From: JBAZOJ01 sp041648755
GTDB lineage: Bacteria; Planctomycetota; B143-G9
Length of the DNA: 18,511 nt
Reading direction: 5' to 3'
Assembly (NCBI GenBank): GCA_041648755.1
Contig: JBAZOJ010000042.1
Location: forward strand, 1-18,511
In this document: positions 7,337 through 15,296 of the stretch, one piece after another
Numbering within the stretch: the first letter of the stretch is position 1
How the letters are laid out: each line of letters starts with the position of its first letter
The notes under the pieces: generated by a model
The model's database searches: none
Told to the model about the DNA's origin: nothing
Seen by the model: only the letters and a program-made list of their open reading frames with translations
Made by a program: the position numbers and the translations under genes

Positions 7337-7364
7337 ATTGTAACCGATAAACCGTAGAATTCAA
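7337..7364 (-). promoter_or_regulatory. sigma-70-type promoter of the beta-helix lipoprotein gene
   Basis: On the minus strand TTGAAT (7364-7359), a 16-bp spacer, TACAAT (7342-7337), then a leader of about 24 nt containing GGAGG before the ATG at 7306. Confidence 0.7.
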
Positions 7365-7398
7365 TGGATTGTGACCTTTTCTCTTTCGTTCTCCGAAA

Positions 7399-8169
7399 TC
7401 AGGCCGTGTTCTCTGAACTTCGCGGACCCAAATCGGCAAGGGCCAATGTGATAGCGGCACCGGCCGCCGCGAGCCCGAACGCCGCTGTGACCCACACCGC
7501 GCTGCCCTGTATGGCCTTGCCCTGCCCTGACTGAAGCGGGGCGACCGGTTCCTCGCGGGAAAACACAGCGGTAATGCCCTGCGTAATTCCGATCGCCTTC
7601 AGACTTCTGCGCACGGTTCGCGCGAGCGGACATCCGGCCGAGGAAAAAACGTCCGCGGTCTCGATACGCGTCGGGTCGATTCTCCCTCCGGCCCCCATGC
7701 TGCTGACCACGGCAATCCCTGCCTTCACGCAGCCCGCCAGAAGCGGGATCTTACCGTCAAGCCTGTCAATGGCGTCAACCACCACTGTCGGCCTGAGTGA
7801 CAATACCAGCTTGATGTTGCTCTCGTCCAGGAATGCCTCGACCGCTTTCACGCGAATGCCTGGCGCAATCAAGTGAAGTCGGCGCTCTGCCGCCGTCACC
7901 TTTGGCAATCCCAGAGTCTCCGTTGTGCAGAAGAGTTGCCTGTTGAGGTCGGTGGCGCAGTACTTGTCGCCGTCAACAAGGATGACCGTGCCCACTCCGC
8001 TCCGCGCCAGAGCTTCCGCCGCCCAGGACCCTACCCCGCCAAGGCCCACAACGGCAATGGTTGCGCGGGAAAGGGACTCGACCCCTTCGGCGCCGAGAAG
8101 GATCTCGAACCTCTTGAGGCGATCCGGAACCGGGGCGTCAGAACCCGAAGAGCTGGCGTGAGTTGGCAA
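7399..8169 (-). CDS. tcdA: tRNA threonylcarbamoyladenosine dehydratase (TcdA, ThiF/E1-like)
   Basis: This ThiF-fold enzyme uses ATP to cyclise the t6A base at position 37 of ANN-decoding tRNAs. The 256-residue protein (E. coli TcdA has 268) shows RFEILLGAEG at 20-29, the nucleotide loop GLGGVGS at 42-48, VDGD near 65-68, DLNRQ at 74-78, GLPK at 87-90, DAID at 132-135, MGAGGRIDPTRI at 158-169, a late cysteine at 180 in SSAGCPLAR, and the C-terminal TAAFGLAAAGA helix. The frame has no ATG near the domain start. I place the start at TTG 8169 because GGAG lies 7 nt before it; the ATG at 8253 would overlap tatD by 116 bp, whereas TTG gives a 32-bp overlap. It is co-transcribed with tatD. ThiF-family relatives such as MoeB are excluded by the RFERLLG-type start and the C-terminus. 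Confidence 0.88.
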   Translation of the reverse strand: MPTHASSSGSDAPVPDRLKRFEILLGAEGVESLSRATIAVVGLGGVGSWAAEALARSGVGTVILVDGDKYCATDLNRQLFCTTETLGLPKVTAAERRLHLIAPGIRVKAVEAFLDESNIKLVLSLRPTVVVDAIDRLDGKIPLLAGCVKAGIAVVSSMGAGGRIDPTRIETADVFSSAGCPLARTVRRSLKAIGITQGITAVFSREEPVAPLQSGQGKAIQGSAVWVTAAFGLAAAGAAITLALADLGPRSSENTA

Positions 8170-8887
8170 AGGTAATCTCCGATATTTTCTCGAACGACAA
8201 GTGAAGCGAGTCGGCAACTCCCTGCGCCACCAGGGGCAGGTTGGCGGGTTCATTCACCGTTCCTCGCAGCGGATGCGGGGCCAGGTCAGGCGAGTCGGTC
8301 TCCAGAAGAACTCGATCAAGCGGGGTTGCGGCAAGTGCGGGATGGACCTTTCGCGCACCGGGGAAAGTCACCACGCCCGCATATGAGATGTACAGCCCCA
8401 CGTCCAGCAAAGGAGGCAACTGTTCTGCGCTCCCGCTGTAGCAGTGCATGACGCCCGGCGGACAGCCAAAATCCTTCAGGATCGCCAGCAGACGGGGAAG
8501 CGCCCTTCGGCAGTGGATGAGTATTGGCTTGCGCGCGTCTTTGGCAATCTGCAATTGCGCGCGGAAGACTCTCTCCTGCTCCGGCAAATCCCCCGCTGTT
8601 CCGTCAAGGCCGATTTCGCCAATCGCAACAAGGGAATCGGCAACAGCCTTCAGCGACTCGATTGCGGCATCCGGATTTGCGGGCAGATAACAGGGATGAA
8701 TCCCGCAAGCGGGCAGCAGTCCGGGCTCGCGACTGCACAGGCCGGGCGTCTCCCGGAACCGGGCGGGGTCCGACTCGACCACCACGATATGCGACACTCC
8801 GGCAGACCGGGCCCTGGCCGCGGCAGCCCCAAACCCGCCGGGGATTTCCGGAACGGTCAGATGGCAGTGAGTGTCGCACAAAGGCAC
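8138..8887 (-). CDS. tatD: TatD-family metal-dependent deoxyribonuclease
   Basis: TatD hydrolases are cytoplasmic TIM-barrel enzymes with 3'-5' exonuclease activity, linked to DNA repair and turnover. The 249 residues match the family length. Metal and active-site motifs are all present: DTHCHL (H7, H9), GIHP at 62-65, GEIGLD with E91, HCR with H125, MHCYSGS with H148, and ETDSPDLAP with D198. The start is GTG at 8887, set by GGAG 8 nt upstream and by the motif DTHCHL at residues 5-10, where it normally sits. A TTGCGG-18-TATAAT promoter lies just upstream. tcdA follows with a 32-bp overlap. Divergent from the TPR gene. Confidence 0.9.
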   Translation of the reverse strand: MPLCDTHCHLTVPEIPGGFGAAAARARSAGVSHIVVVESDPARFRETPGLCSREPGLLPACGIHPCYLPANPDAAIESLKAVADSLVAIGEIGLDGTAGDLPEQERVFRAQLQIAKDARKPILIHCRRALPRLLAILKDFGCPPGVMHCYSGSAEQLPPLLDVGLYISYAGVVTFPGARKVHPALAATPLDRVLLETDSPDLAPHPLRGTVNEPANLPLVAQGVADSLHLSFEKISEITFANSRQLFGF

Positions 8888-8908
8888 GGGACAATCTCCA
8901 TACGGGGA

Positions 8909-8938
8909 ATTATATCAGGTGGCTCAGAAATGCCGCAA
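8909..8938 (-). promoter_or_regulatory. promoter of the tatD-tcdA operon
   Basis: Minus strand: TTGCGG (8938-8933), 18-bp spacer, TATAAT (8914-8909). The predicted start site near 8902 gives a leader of about 15 nt with GGAG before the GTG at 8887. Confidence 0.6.
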
Positions 8939-9007
8939 TCAGCCTTGAGGGAAGAGATTTTGGCACGGGAATGAAGGGCTTTGAAAGGACAAACGGGGTT
9001 TGTGGGA

Positions 9008-9013
9008 TATAAT
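9008..9013 (+). promoter_or_regulatory. candidate -10 box for the TPR gene
   Basis: Perfect TATAAT whose predicted start site (about 9020) lies 4 nt before the ATG at 9024, giving an ultra-short leader. No good -35 box is seen at 16-18 bp; TTGAAA at 8981 is 21 bp away. Confidence 0.4.
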
Positions 9014-9023
9014 GCGGGAGCCT

Positions 9024-11813
9024 ATGGACACCGAGAGAATCAAGAAGCAGCGCGAAAAGAAGCTGCTCGAAAAGCTGGAAGTGAAACCCGACGACGTGGC
9101 GCTGCGCGTCGAGTACGCGTATTACCTCGCACGGGAGGAAAGGCACGACGAGGCGGAAAAGCAGTTCGAGATCGCAATGGAGGGGGCCGCCGGAAATCCC
9201 GATGTGGTGGCTATGTACAGCCGCTACCTGATGTCACGGGGCCGCAAGGACCAGGCCGAGGACATGATATCGAGCGCCCTGGCAAAGAACCCGATGGAGA
9301 GCATTCTGCTGAAGGCCCACGGCCTCGCGCTCTACTCGATTGGCGAGTTCGAAGAGGCCCTGGACGAACTGAATTCCGCGCGGCAGACTTCCGGCGACGA
9401 TCCGTCAATTGACTACCAGATCATCGAATGCTACATCGCCCTCGGTGAGTACGATGCTGCCATTGACACTGCCCGGGCAGCCGCCGAACAGTACGCGGAG
9501 GACCCGGTGCGGAAGCACTCTCTTGGCAGGGCATACTGGGCGGCCGAGATGTTCGAGCAATCCGAAACAGCCTTGCGGGAAGCAGCCAAACTCGACCCGC
9601 GTTCTCTTAACATCCTGCTCGACCTTGTGGGAGTCCTCTCCGAAATGGAGGACTACGACATCGCCCTCGACCTTATGATGGCCGGTGAACAGAACTTCTC
9701 CGCTTCGGCCGAGTTCCATTACGTGCTTGGCAACCTCTACAGCGACAAGAGCGAGATAGACAAGGCCCGCGGTTCCTACCTGAAGGCGATTACCCTTAAC
9801 CCCCGCCACTACCACTCGCTGAACAACCTTGCCCTGATTATGCAGGACAAGAACGGCACGACCGAGGAAGTCGAAAAGCTCTTTCAGCAAGCCCTGGAAG
9901 TCAACCCCGAGGACGTGTACGCCAACTACAACTATGGCAACTACCTGCTGAACAAGGGCCGCCGCGAAGAGGCTCTCCCTCACTACAAGATGGTGATTGA
10001 CCACGAGCCCAATTACATCCAGGCCCGCATCAACTACGGGCAGACTTTGCTCGAACTGAGCAGGCGCGAAGACGCGATGGCCGAACTGGCGTCCATCCTT
10101 ACGTTGCCGGACGTTTCCGCGGAGGACGAGGCCTCGGTTGCGAGGCTCTATCTTCAGGCCGGTGAGGAGGAAGAAGGCGAACGGCTGCTGAAAAGGGCCG
10201 TTCGCGACAGCCAGGGGCGCTCGCTGTTTCCGCTGGAGTATCTTGGCGACTTCCTGTACAACCGCGGCAGGTTCGAGGAATCCACGGAGTGCTATCTCAG
10301 GGCGGTGATGCTCGAGTCCGGCGACACAACGGTCTGGATGAAGGCGCTGGGAACGCTGCTTGAGAATCGGACGCGGCCGGGGTTCCTGTTCCACGTCCGC
10401 GAATTTGCGCAGGTGAAACTGCCTGCTACGTACGGAATTCTCCCCGACGATGAGGTATTGAAGGCCGTAATCGTTTTCCTCGACGCAATGGAAACAGGCG
10501 ATATCAGCCTTCTGACGGGATACGGCGAAGCCGCAAGCCGCACCAAAAACCCGGCGCTTCTCGCGGTCATAGCAAAACTCAAGGCGGAACTTGGCGATGC
10601 CGGGGGCGCCGAAGAAGCGTTCGAACTTGCCACATCCGCCGCGCCTCACGACATCTCAATTGTCCGCGAGTACATCGGGCTCCTGATTGAACGGAAAGAG
10701 TACGACAAGGCACACGCGGTCATCGACAAAGCTATAGCGGATAACCCCGACGAGCCAATGCTCGAAAACGACCTCGGGCTCGTCCTCTACTCACTGGCGA
10801 AAAAGGAACGGGCTCGCGAAGTCTTCTACGGGCTGTCGCGCCGGTTTCCGCTCGAGGCCACGTACATATACAACTACGCCTGGATATTGTCTCAGGACGG
10901 CTTGCGGGACATCGCGATATCGGTTCTTGAAGGCTACCTGGACAATGTCTCCTTCGATGAGGAGAACGCATATTTCCTCTCCCAACTTATCTCCGACAAG
11001 CGCGAACGGCACCTTTTCGCAAAGGCCGAAACGCTGCTTCGACAGGTTCTTTCATCCAATCCCGAGAACACCTCGGCATGGACGCTGCTAAGCTGGCTCG
11101 AAAGCGAACGCGGCGACTTCGACAGCGCGCGGTTCTCGATGAACCAGGCCATCGAGCTTTCGCCGGACGATCCCGCGGTACTGCTGTCCGCAGCAACATT
11201 CTATATGTCCATTCTGCAGTTCTCGACGGCTGCGAAGTACATCGAGGAATGCGAGAAGCTGCGACCCGATGACGAAGAAGTCGTGATGGAGAAGGCGCGA
11301 CTGTTCCAGGCTGCCGGAATGTACGAGGCTAGCGTTCGGCCGATGAAGACGCTGTTTATGAAGTCTCCGGTCGAGTACGGGTTCCAGATGGCCTGCACGC
11401 TGCATCACCTCGGCCGTGTCGAGGAGGCGGAGCAGATAGCGTCCGGGCTTCAGGACAAGCCATCGAACCGGTCGGGCTCGATAGCACGGGGCTGGTACCT
11501 GTTCCTGCGTGGCGATACCGACGGCGCGATAAAGGAGACGATGGCCGGGATGGCCGAATGGGCGGAGATCGTGGACTTCCGCAACCTGTCCATTTTCCTT
11601 CTCGCCGCGGGAAGATTCACTGAAGCGCAGGAGTCCATCAAGATATTCCTGGCCAACGCGACCCAGCCTCTCGATGTTTACTTCTTCATCCAGGACATCA
11701 CCGACTACAAGGCGAGGTTCAACGAGGCACAGGCGGATGAATTCCACATGGCGCTTGCGATGAAGCTGAAGGACATGATCGGCCGCATCAAGCAGACCGG
11801 CCAACCGGCTTGA
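9024..11813 (+). CDS. large tetratricopeptide-repeat (TPR) protein
   Basis: This 929-residue protein is built almost entirely of helical pairs of about 34 residues with TPR landmarks, such as HSLGRAYWAAEMFEQSETAL, YGNYLLNKGRREEALPHY and LGLVLYSLAKKERAREVF, most ending in a conserved Pro near position 32 (NPED, DPRS, NPRH, HEPN, SPDD). I estimate twenty or more units, with a less regular stretch around residues 440-510. There is no signal peptide or membrane segment, so it is probably a cytoplasmic scaffold; the partner is unknown. Three in-frame starts are possible: TTG 9000, ATG 9012 and ATG 9024. I chose 9024 because GGGAG precedes it (spacing is short) and TATAAT at 9008-9013 would place transcription after 9012. 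The first residues DTERIKKQREKKLLEKLEVK are strongly charged. Its stop overlaps the -35 box of the tRNA promoter. Confidence 0.88.
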   Translation: MDTERIKKQREKKLLEKLEVKPDDVALRVEYAYYLAREERHDEAEKQFEIAMEGAAGNPDVVAMYSRYLMSRGRKDQAEDMISSALAKNPMESILLKAHGLALYSIGEFEEALDELNSARQTSGDDPSIDYQIIECYIALGEYDAAIDTARAAAEQYAEDPVRKHSLGRAYWAAEMFEQSETALREAAKLDPRSLNILLDLVGVLSEMEDYDIALDLMMAGEQNFSASAEFHYVLGNLYSDKSEIDKARGSYLKAITLNPRHYHSLNNLALIMQDKNGTTEEVEKLFQQALEVNPEDVYANYNYGNYLLNKGRREEALPHYKMVIDHEPNYIQARINYGQTLLELSRREDAMAELASILTLPDVSAEDEASVARLYLQAGEEEEGERLLKRAVRDSQGRSLFPLEYLGDFLYNRGRFEESTECYLRAVMLESGDTTVWMKALGTLLENRTRPGFLFHVREFAQVKLPATYGILPDDEVLKAVIVFLDAMETGDISLLTGYGEAASRTKNPALLAVIAKLKAELGDAGGAEEAFELATSAAPHDISIVREYIGLLIERKEYDKAHAVIDKAIADNPDEPMLENDLGLVLYSLAKKERAREVFYGLSRRFPLEATYIYNYAWILSQDGLRDIAISVLEGYLDNVSFDEENAYFLSQLISDKRERHLFAKAETLLRQVLSSNPENTSAWTLLSWLESERGDFDSARFSMNQAIELSPDDPAVLLSAATFYMSILQFSTAAKYIEECEKLRPDDEEVVMEKARLFQAAGMYEASVRPMKTLFMKSPVEYGFQMACTLHHLGRVEEAEQIASGLQDKPSNRSGSIARGWYLFLRGDTDGAIKETMAGMAEWAEIVDFRNLSIFLLAAGRFTEAQESIKIFLANATQPLDVYFFIQDITDYKARFNEAQADEFHMALAMKLKDMIGRIKQTGQPA

Positions 11814-11837
11814 CACCGTGTCATTGGCGCGTATAAT
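11810..11837 (+). promoter_or_regulatory. promoter of tRNA-Gly (and probably rnhA)
   Basis: TTGACA (11810-11815), 16-bp spacer, TATAAT (11832-11837): both boxes are perfect consensus. The -35 box overlaps the TGA stop of the TPR gene. The predicted start site near 11844 is 16 nt before the tRNA 5' end. Confidence 0.85.
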
Positions 11838-11859
11838 CCCGAAGACAAGTGAGAGATAA

Positions 11860-11933
11860 GCGGGTGTAGCTCAATGGTAGAGCACCAGCTTCCCAAGCTG
11901 GCTACGAGGGTTCGATTCCCTTCACCCGCTCCA
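11860..11933 (+). tRNA. tRNA-Gly (anticodon CCC)
   Basis: Cloverleaf folds by eye: acceptor GCGGGTG with CACCCGC, D-stem GCTC/GAGC, anticodon stem CCAGC/GCTGG with loop TTCCCAA (anticodon 11892-11894, reading GGG), T-stem GAGGG/CCCTT with loop TTCGATT, discriminator T and an encoded CCA (11931-11933). It is followed directly by seven Ts and the ATG of rnhA. Confidence 0.95.
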
Positions 11934-11940
11934 TTTTTTT

Positions 11941-12516
11941 ATGCAAAGCCTGTTCCACTACTCCCTCTACACCGATGGCGCTTGCGCGGGCAATCCTGGC
12001 CCCGGAGGGTGGGCGTTTGTGCTGAGTGGCCCCGCGGGAGAGATATCCTCCGAGTCGGGCTTTTCCCCCAATACGACGAACAACAGAATGGAACTCACCG
12101 CAGCCATCGAGGGGCTCAGAAAGACCTCGGACTCGGCAATGGTCGAGGTCTTCACGGATTCCAGCTACCTGCAGAACGGTTGCGAGCGCTGGATGAAGGG
12201 GTGGAAGAAGGCCGGTTGGATGCGGAACGGCAAGGAGATCCCCAACGCCGACCTGTGGCGGGAACTGGACCTGCTCACCTCCCGCAGAAGAGCGGTTTTT
12301 ACCCATGTCAGCGGCCACTCCGGGCAGATGCACAACGAGATGTGCGACCGGCTCGCGCGGCAGGCCATCGAGCGCGGGAGAACCAAGGGCGTCCCAAGAG
12401 ACAAGCTGTCTCCCAACGCCGAGAGGATCGTGAAGTTCCTGTTCTCGATGGGAATCGAGGACAAGAACGAAATGGCGCGGATCCTGGCTGAGGCAAAGGA
12501 ATTCCTGCTGGGTTAG
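11941..12516 (+). CDS. rnhA: ribonuclease HI with C-terminal extension
   Basis: RNase HI cuts the RNA strand of RNA-DNA hybrids. The catalytic carboxylates are present: D12 in YTDGACAGNPGPGGWA, E51 in NNRMEL, D73 in FTDSSYL and D136 in NEMCDRLAR, plus the flexible-loop H126 in VSGHSGQMHN and the WMKGWKKAGW basic region near 84-93. The core ends near residue 147; about 44 more residues (from TKGVPRDKLSPNAERI to LAEAKEFLLG) are predicted helical and unlike the standard 155-residue enzyme. The ATG lies 7 nt after the CCA of tRNA-Gly. No Shine-Dalgarno sequence or separate promoter fits in that gap, so it is probably transcribed with the tRNA. The first beta strand begins at residue 6, so no later start is possible. 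The phosphoesterase gene follows after 13 bp. Confidence 0.92.
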   Translation: MQSLFHYSLYTDGACAGNPGPGGWAFVLSGPAGEISSESGFSPNTTNNRMELTAAIEGLRKTSDSAMVEVFTDSSYLQNGCERWMKGWKKAGWMRNGKEIPNADLWRELDLLTSRRRAVFTHVSGHSGQMHNEMCDRLARQAIERGRTKGVPRDKLSPNAERIVKFLFSMGIEDKNEMARILAEAKEFLLG

Positions 12517-12529
12517 CCCGGCACGTCAT

Positions 12530-13009
12530 ATGAAACTGCTTGTCCTGTCCGACTCGCACGGCAAGAAATTCGAAGACATCTCTCCCCTGTTCCCCCCTGA
12601 TTGGGCCGAGTGCGACGCTGTCGTACACTGCGGCGACATCGAAAGCATGAGTTTCCTCGATTCGCTGTATGCGTATTTTCCGACCGCATACGTTGTCCGG
12701 GGGAACTGCGATAAGTACGACCATGAAGATCTTCCCGGGACGCTCCTGTTCCGGGTCGGGTCCGTTTGTGTGGCTGTTGTCCACGGCAACTCCGCACGGC
12801 ATACCCCCCACGGCCTGATAGCCTCCTTTCTTCCTGAGCGCCCTGACCTGCTGCTTTTCGGGCACACGCACCGCCGGTTTGCCGAGGTGGTCGAGGGGGT
12901 TTTGTGTATCAATCCCGGGTCCGTGGCACGTCCAAGGGATGGCAGAGCGTCGCTGGCCGTCGTGGAGATATTGGGAACCGATATTCAATATCGCTTCGAA
13001 TATCTTTGA
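12530..13009 (+). CDS. YfcE/MJ0936-family metallophosphoesterase
   Basis: A 159-residue calcineurin-like phosphodiesterase, the normal size for this compact family. Metal ligands are visible: D8 and H10 in LSDSHG, D36 in HCGDIES, N59 in VRGNCD, H85 in VVHGNS, and H112 and H114 in FGHTHRR; the C-terminal NPGSVARPRDG is also diagnostic. Family members hydrolyse phosphodiesters in vitro with Mn or Ni; the natural substrate is unknown. It lies 13 bp after rnhA and has no obvious ribosome binding site, so it may depend on translation of rnhA. It also carries the nadE promoter at its 3' end. Cytoplasmic. Confidence 0.88.
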   Translation: MKLLVLSDSHGKKFEDISPLFPPDWAECDAVVHCGDIESMSFLDSLYAYFPTAYVVRGNCDKYDHEDLPGTLLFRVGSVCVAVVHGNSARHTPHGLIASFLPERPDLLLFGHTHRRFAEVVEGVLCINPGSVARPRDGRASLAVVEILGTDIQYRFEYL

Positions 13010-13033
13010 GCATCGGCGACACGGTTGTAGAAT
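13006..13033 (+). promoter_or_regulatory. candidate promoter for nadE
   Basis: TTGAGC (13006-13011), 16-bp spacer, TAGAAT (13028-13033), overlapping the 3' end of the phosphoesterase gene. The predicted start site near 13040 leaves a leader of 30-50 nt. Confidence 0.5.
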
Positions 13034-13087
13034 TACGATTTCGGGCGAGTTTTCGCATCGGTTCACGAAACGATGAATCGAGGGTTG

Positions 13088-13867
13088 ATGTTCGAAATAC
13101 CACGGCCCAACGTGGATCTCACCATTGCCGCGCTCAAGTCGTTCGTACGGTCAGAGCACGCGGCCACCGGCGCAGCGTCGCTTGTCCTCGGGCTTTCCGG
13201 GGGCATCGATTCCGCCGTGGTGGCCCTGCTGGCCGCGAATGCCGCGTCAGGGACTCCGCTGCACCTGTTCTGGCTGCCATACAAGACATCTGACCCGCGA
13301 AGTTATGAAGATGCCGCCAAGGTGGCTGCCCTGCTTGGCATCGAGTTGAAGGAGCGACCGATCACGGAAGTGGTTGACGCCGCTATCTCGCAATGGAAGA
13401 TCGTGGACAAGCTGCGCATCGGAAATCTGGCGGCGCGCGCACGGATGATGGCGCTCTTCGACGCTTCCGCTGAATATGGCGGAGTAGTTCTGGGAACCTC
13501 CAATCTCAGCGAACGCCTTCTCGGGTACGGCACACTTCACGGGGACCTGGCCTGTGCCTTCAATCCGCTGGGCAACATCCTGAAGACCGAACTGCGGGCA
13601 ATCGCTCCGACGCTCGGAGTGCCGGAAAGCATCATTGAGAAAGCCCCGACCGCCGACCTCTGGGCGGGCCAGACTGATGAAGGGGAACTGGGGTTCACCT
13701 ATGCCGACGCCGACCGCGTGCTGTATCTACGCTTCCGAATCGGGCTCTCGCGCGGGGAGATCAGCGCAATCGGGCTCGATCGTGTCCTTATTGACAAAGT
13801 CCTTGACCGGGTGGAGCGGTCCGCGTTCAAGTCAAGGCCCATTCCTCTGGGCCCTGCCCCGCAGTAG
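13088..13867 (+). CDS. nadE: ammonia-dependent NAD+ synthetase
   Basis: NadE adenylates and amidates deamido-NAD, the last step of NAD synthesis. The protein has no glutaminase domain, so it should use ammonia (or ammonia from a partner). From the ATG at 13088 it has 259 residues, the usual length. Signatures: pyrophosphate loop LSGGIDSAVV at 36-45, NLAARARMM at 113-121, GTSNLSERLLGYGTLHGD at 136-153, NPLGNILKTELR at 159-170, and KAPTADLWAGQTDEGELG at 185-202. The Thr/Lys-rich stretch usual in GYFTKYGDG reads GYGTLHGDL here, a mild divergence. I preferred ATG 13088 because GAGG (13080-13083) precedes it; ATG 13073, in the same frame, has no ribosome binding site. An exported HEAT-like protein gene begins 5 nt after the stop. 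Confidence 0.9.
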   Translation: MFEIPRPNVDLTIAALKSFVRSEHAATGAASLVLGLSGGIDSAVVALLAANAASGTPLHLFWLPYKTSDPRSYEDAAKVAALLGIELKERPITEVVDAAISQWKIVDKLRIGNLAARARMMALFDASAEYGGVVLGTSNLSERLLGYGTLHGDLACAFNPLGNILKTELRAIAPTLGVPESIIEKAPTADLWAGQTDEGELGFTYADADRVLYLRFRIGLSRGEISAIGLDRVLIDKVLDRVERSAFKSRPIPLGPAPQ

Positions 13868-13872
13868 CCACT

Positions 13873-15210
13873 ATGAGCTTCCCCAAAAGGGCGCTGTTCA
13901 TCATTCTGGCTGCGGCCGTTCTGGTCGCGGGCGGAGCGTCCTGCCTGGCGGAGATTGTCTATCGGCGCTCCCTTACCCCCGTTGAGGAAGCGGCGATTGC
14001 CGACTTTTCGGCCCGACTGAAAAAGAGTTCCGCTTCCGAGATCGAGAAGGCGTCGCTGCTGGCCAAGCTTGCGGAGATGAGGCATGAGCGGGGAATTTCC
14101 GCTGTTGTCCCTTTCCTTTCGGCTTCGAGGGAAATCCTTCAACTGACTGCCGCAGGCGCGCTTGGCGATATTTCCTCCCCGCGTTGCGCGCAGTACCTTA
14201 TATCTTCCTATCGCGAGCCGCGTGAAACGGCAGCGATGAGGCTCGCGTGCCTCGAGGCCCTGGGGAAGATCGCGGATTTCGAGCTGCAGCAGTCGGACAA
14301 CTCGACGACCAGGTCCGAGTGCATCGTGGCTCTAACCCCCATGCTTGACGAAGGCCGGATATTCTTCGGCTCCCTTGCGAATTCGGAGGTTGCGGAGGGA
14401 ATCGAGTGCTGGCCGCCGATCCTTCGATTGCTGGGAATGACGCCGGAAATCGAGAAGCGCATTACTGATGCCTTGGGCTCGCCCGCCATAGAGCCGAGCC
14501 AGAAGACACGGCTTTGCAGGATCTACCTGACGGTAACGCCTCTGTCCAGGGACGATGTTGCGAGGCGCCTCGAGGACGAGTACAGCCGCTCAGTCCTGCT
14601 CCGTTACAAAACGGTTATTCTGGCTGCTTTGGGCGCGATGAAGGCCAGTCGCAAGTTCCTGCTGGCGCAGGCGATGGAAAAGTCGGGAAACCCGCTGCTT
14701 CGCCGCAGTGCGCTGGACGCGTTGCTGGAGATGCTCGAACTGCTGTCCGTCTCGGATGTCCTTCCGCTGCTTGCAACAGAGAATGATTTCCCGTCCGACA
14801 GCCTTATGCACCTCGCGCGGGGTGTGATTCGGATTGACACGATCGCGGAGTTCTGCACGAAGGCCCTGGCGGCGTCTAACAGCGTTGCTGCTGGCCGGGC
14901 CTGTGCGGGTATCCGGGATGCTGTCACCGGATGGCGCAAGAACGACCGGAAAACCGAATGGCTGGCGATGTTCGATACCGCTGTCCCGTTCCTGATGGAC
15001 CTTATGGCGGTCGATTCTCCCGACCGCTCCGAGCTCAGGCGGCAGGCTTACCTGGCTCTGCTTTCCCTTTTCCCAAGGGGAGAGGAACCCCCGACCCAGT
15101 TCGAGTGGACCGCAGCCCCTGACAAGCGCAAGTCGGAGATCGACGAGATTCGGCTGTGGTTGGCCCCCGAGAATATGGCGCGAATTCGCGAGGGGATATC
15201 GCGCAACTGA
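13873..15210 (+). CDS. exported or membrane-anchored HEAT-like repeat protein
   Basis: A 445-residue protein of unknown function. Residues 7-23 form one hydrophobic segment after PKRA, so it is exported or anchored by its N-terminus; GASC at 21-24 is only a poor lipobox because residue -3 is Gly. The remainder is almost all alpha-helical, with amphipathic pairs typical of HEAT/PBS-lyase-like repeats, for example AVVPFLSASREILQLTAAGA followed by LGDI, RLACLEALGKIADFE and LLRRSALDALLEMLELL. The repeats are irregular, so this is a scaffold-type call rather than a family. It starts 5 nt after nadE without its own ribosome binding site, suggesting co-transcription and coupling. A second exported helical-repeat protein follows. 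Confidence 0.72.
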   Translation: MSFPKRALFIILAAAVLVAGGASCLAEIVYRRSLTPVEEAAIADFSARLKKSSASEIEKASLLAKLAEMRHERGISAVVPFLSASREILQLTAAGALGDISSPRCAQYLISSYREPRETAAMRLACLEALGKIADFELQQSDNSTTRSECIVALTPMLDEGRIFFGSLANSEVAEGIECWPPILRLLGMTPEIEKRITDALGSPAIEPSQKTRLCRIYLTVTPLSRDDVARRLEDEYSRSVLLRYKTVILAALGAMKASRKFLLAQAMEKSGNPLLRRSALDALLEMLELLSVSDVLPLLATENDFPSDSLMHLARGVIRIDTIAEFCTKALAASNSVAAGRACAGIRDAVTGWRKNDRKTEWLAMFDTAVPFLMDLMAVDSPDRSELRRQAYLALLSLFPRGEEPPTQFEWTAAPDKRKSEIDEIRLWLAPENMARIREGISRN

Positions 15211-15290
15211 GCGTTGTCAGGGCCGGAAAATGTCAGCGCATGTCTGCCTCCCGGGCATTTTTTCCCGAACAATTCCTGCTATCGCGCGAA

Positions 15291-15296
15291 TATAAT
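15291..15296 (+). promoter_or_regulatory. candidate -10 box, second HEAT-like gene
   Basis: Perfect TATAAT; its predicted start site (15303) is next to the ATG at 15304. No -35 box is recognisable, so this is weak. Confidence 0.3.

Noticed and set aside
9405..10649. A 414-residue minus-strand open frame inside the TPR gene
   Set aside because: It is the shadow of the codon-biased TPR gene on the opposite strand; the TPR repeats are unambiguous.
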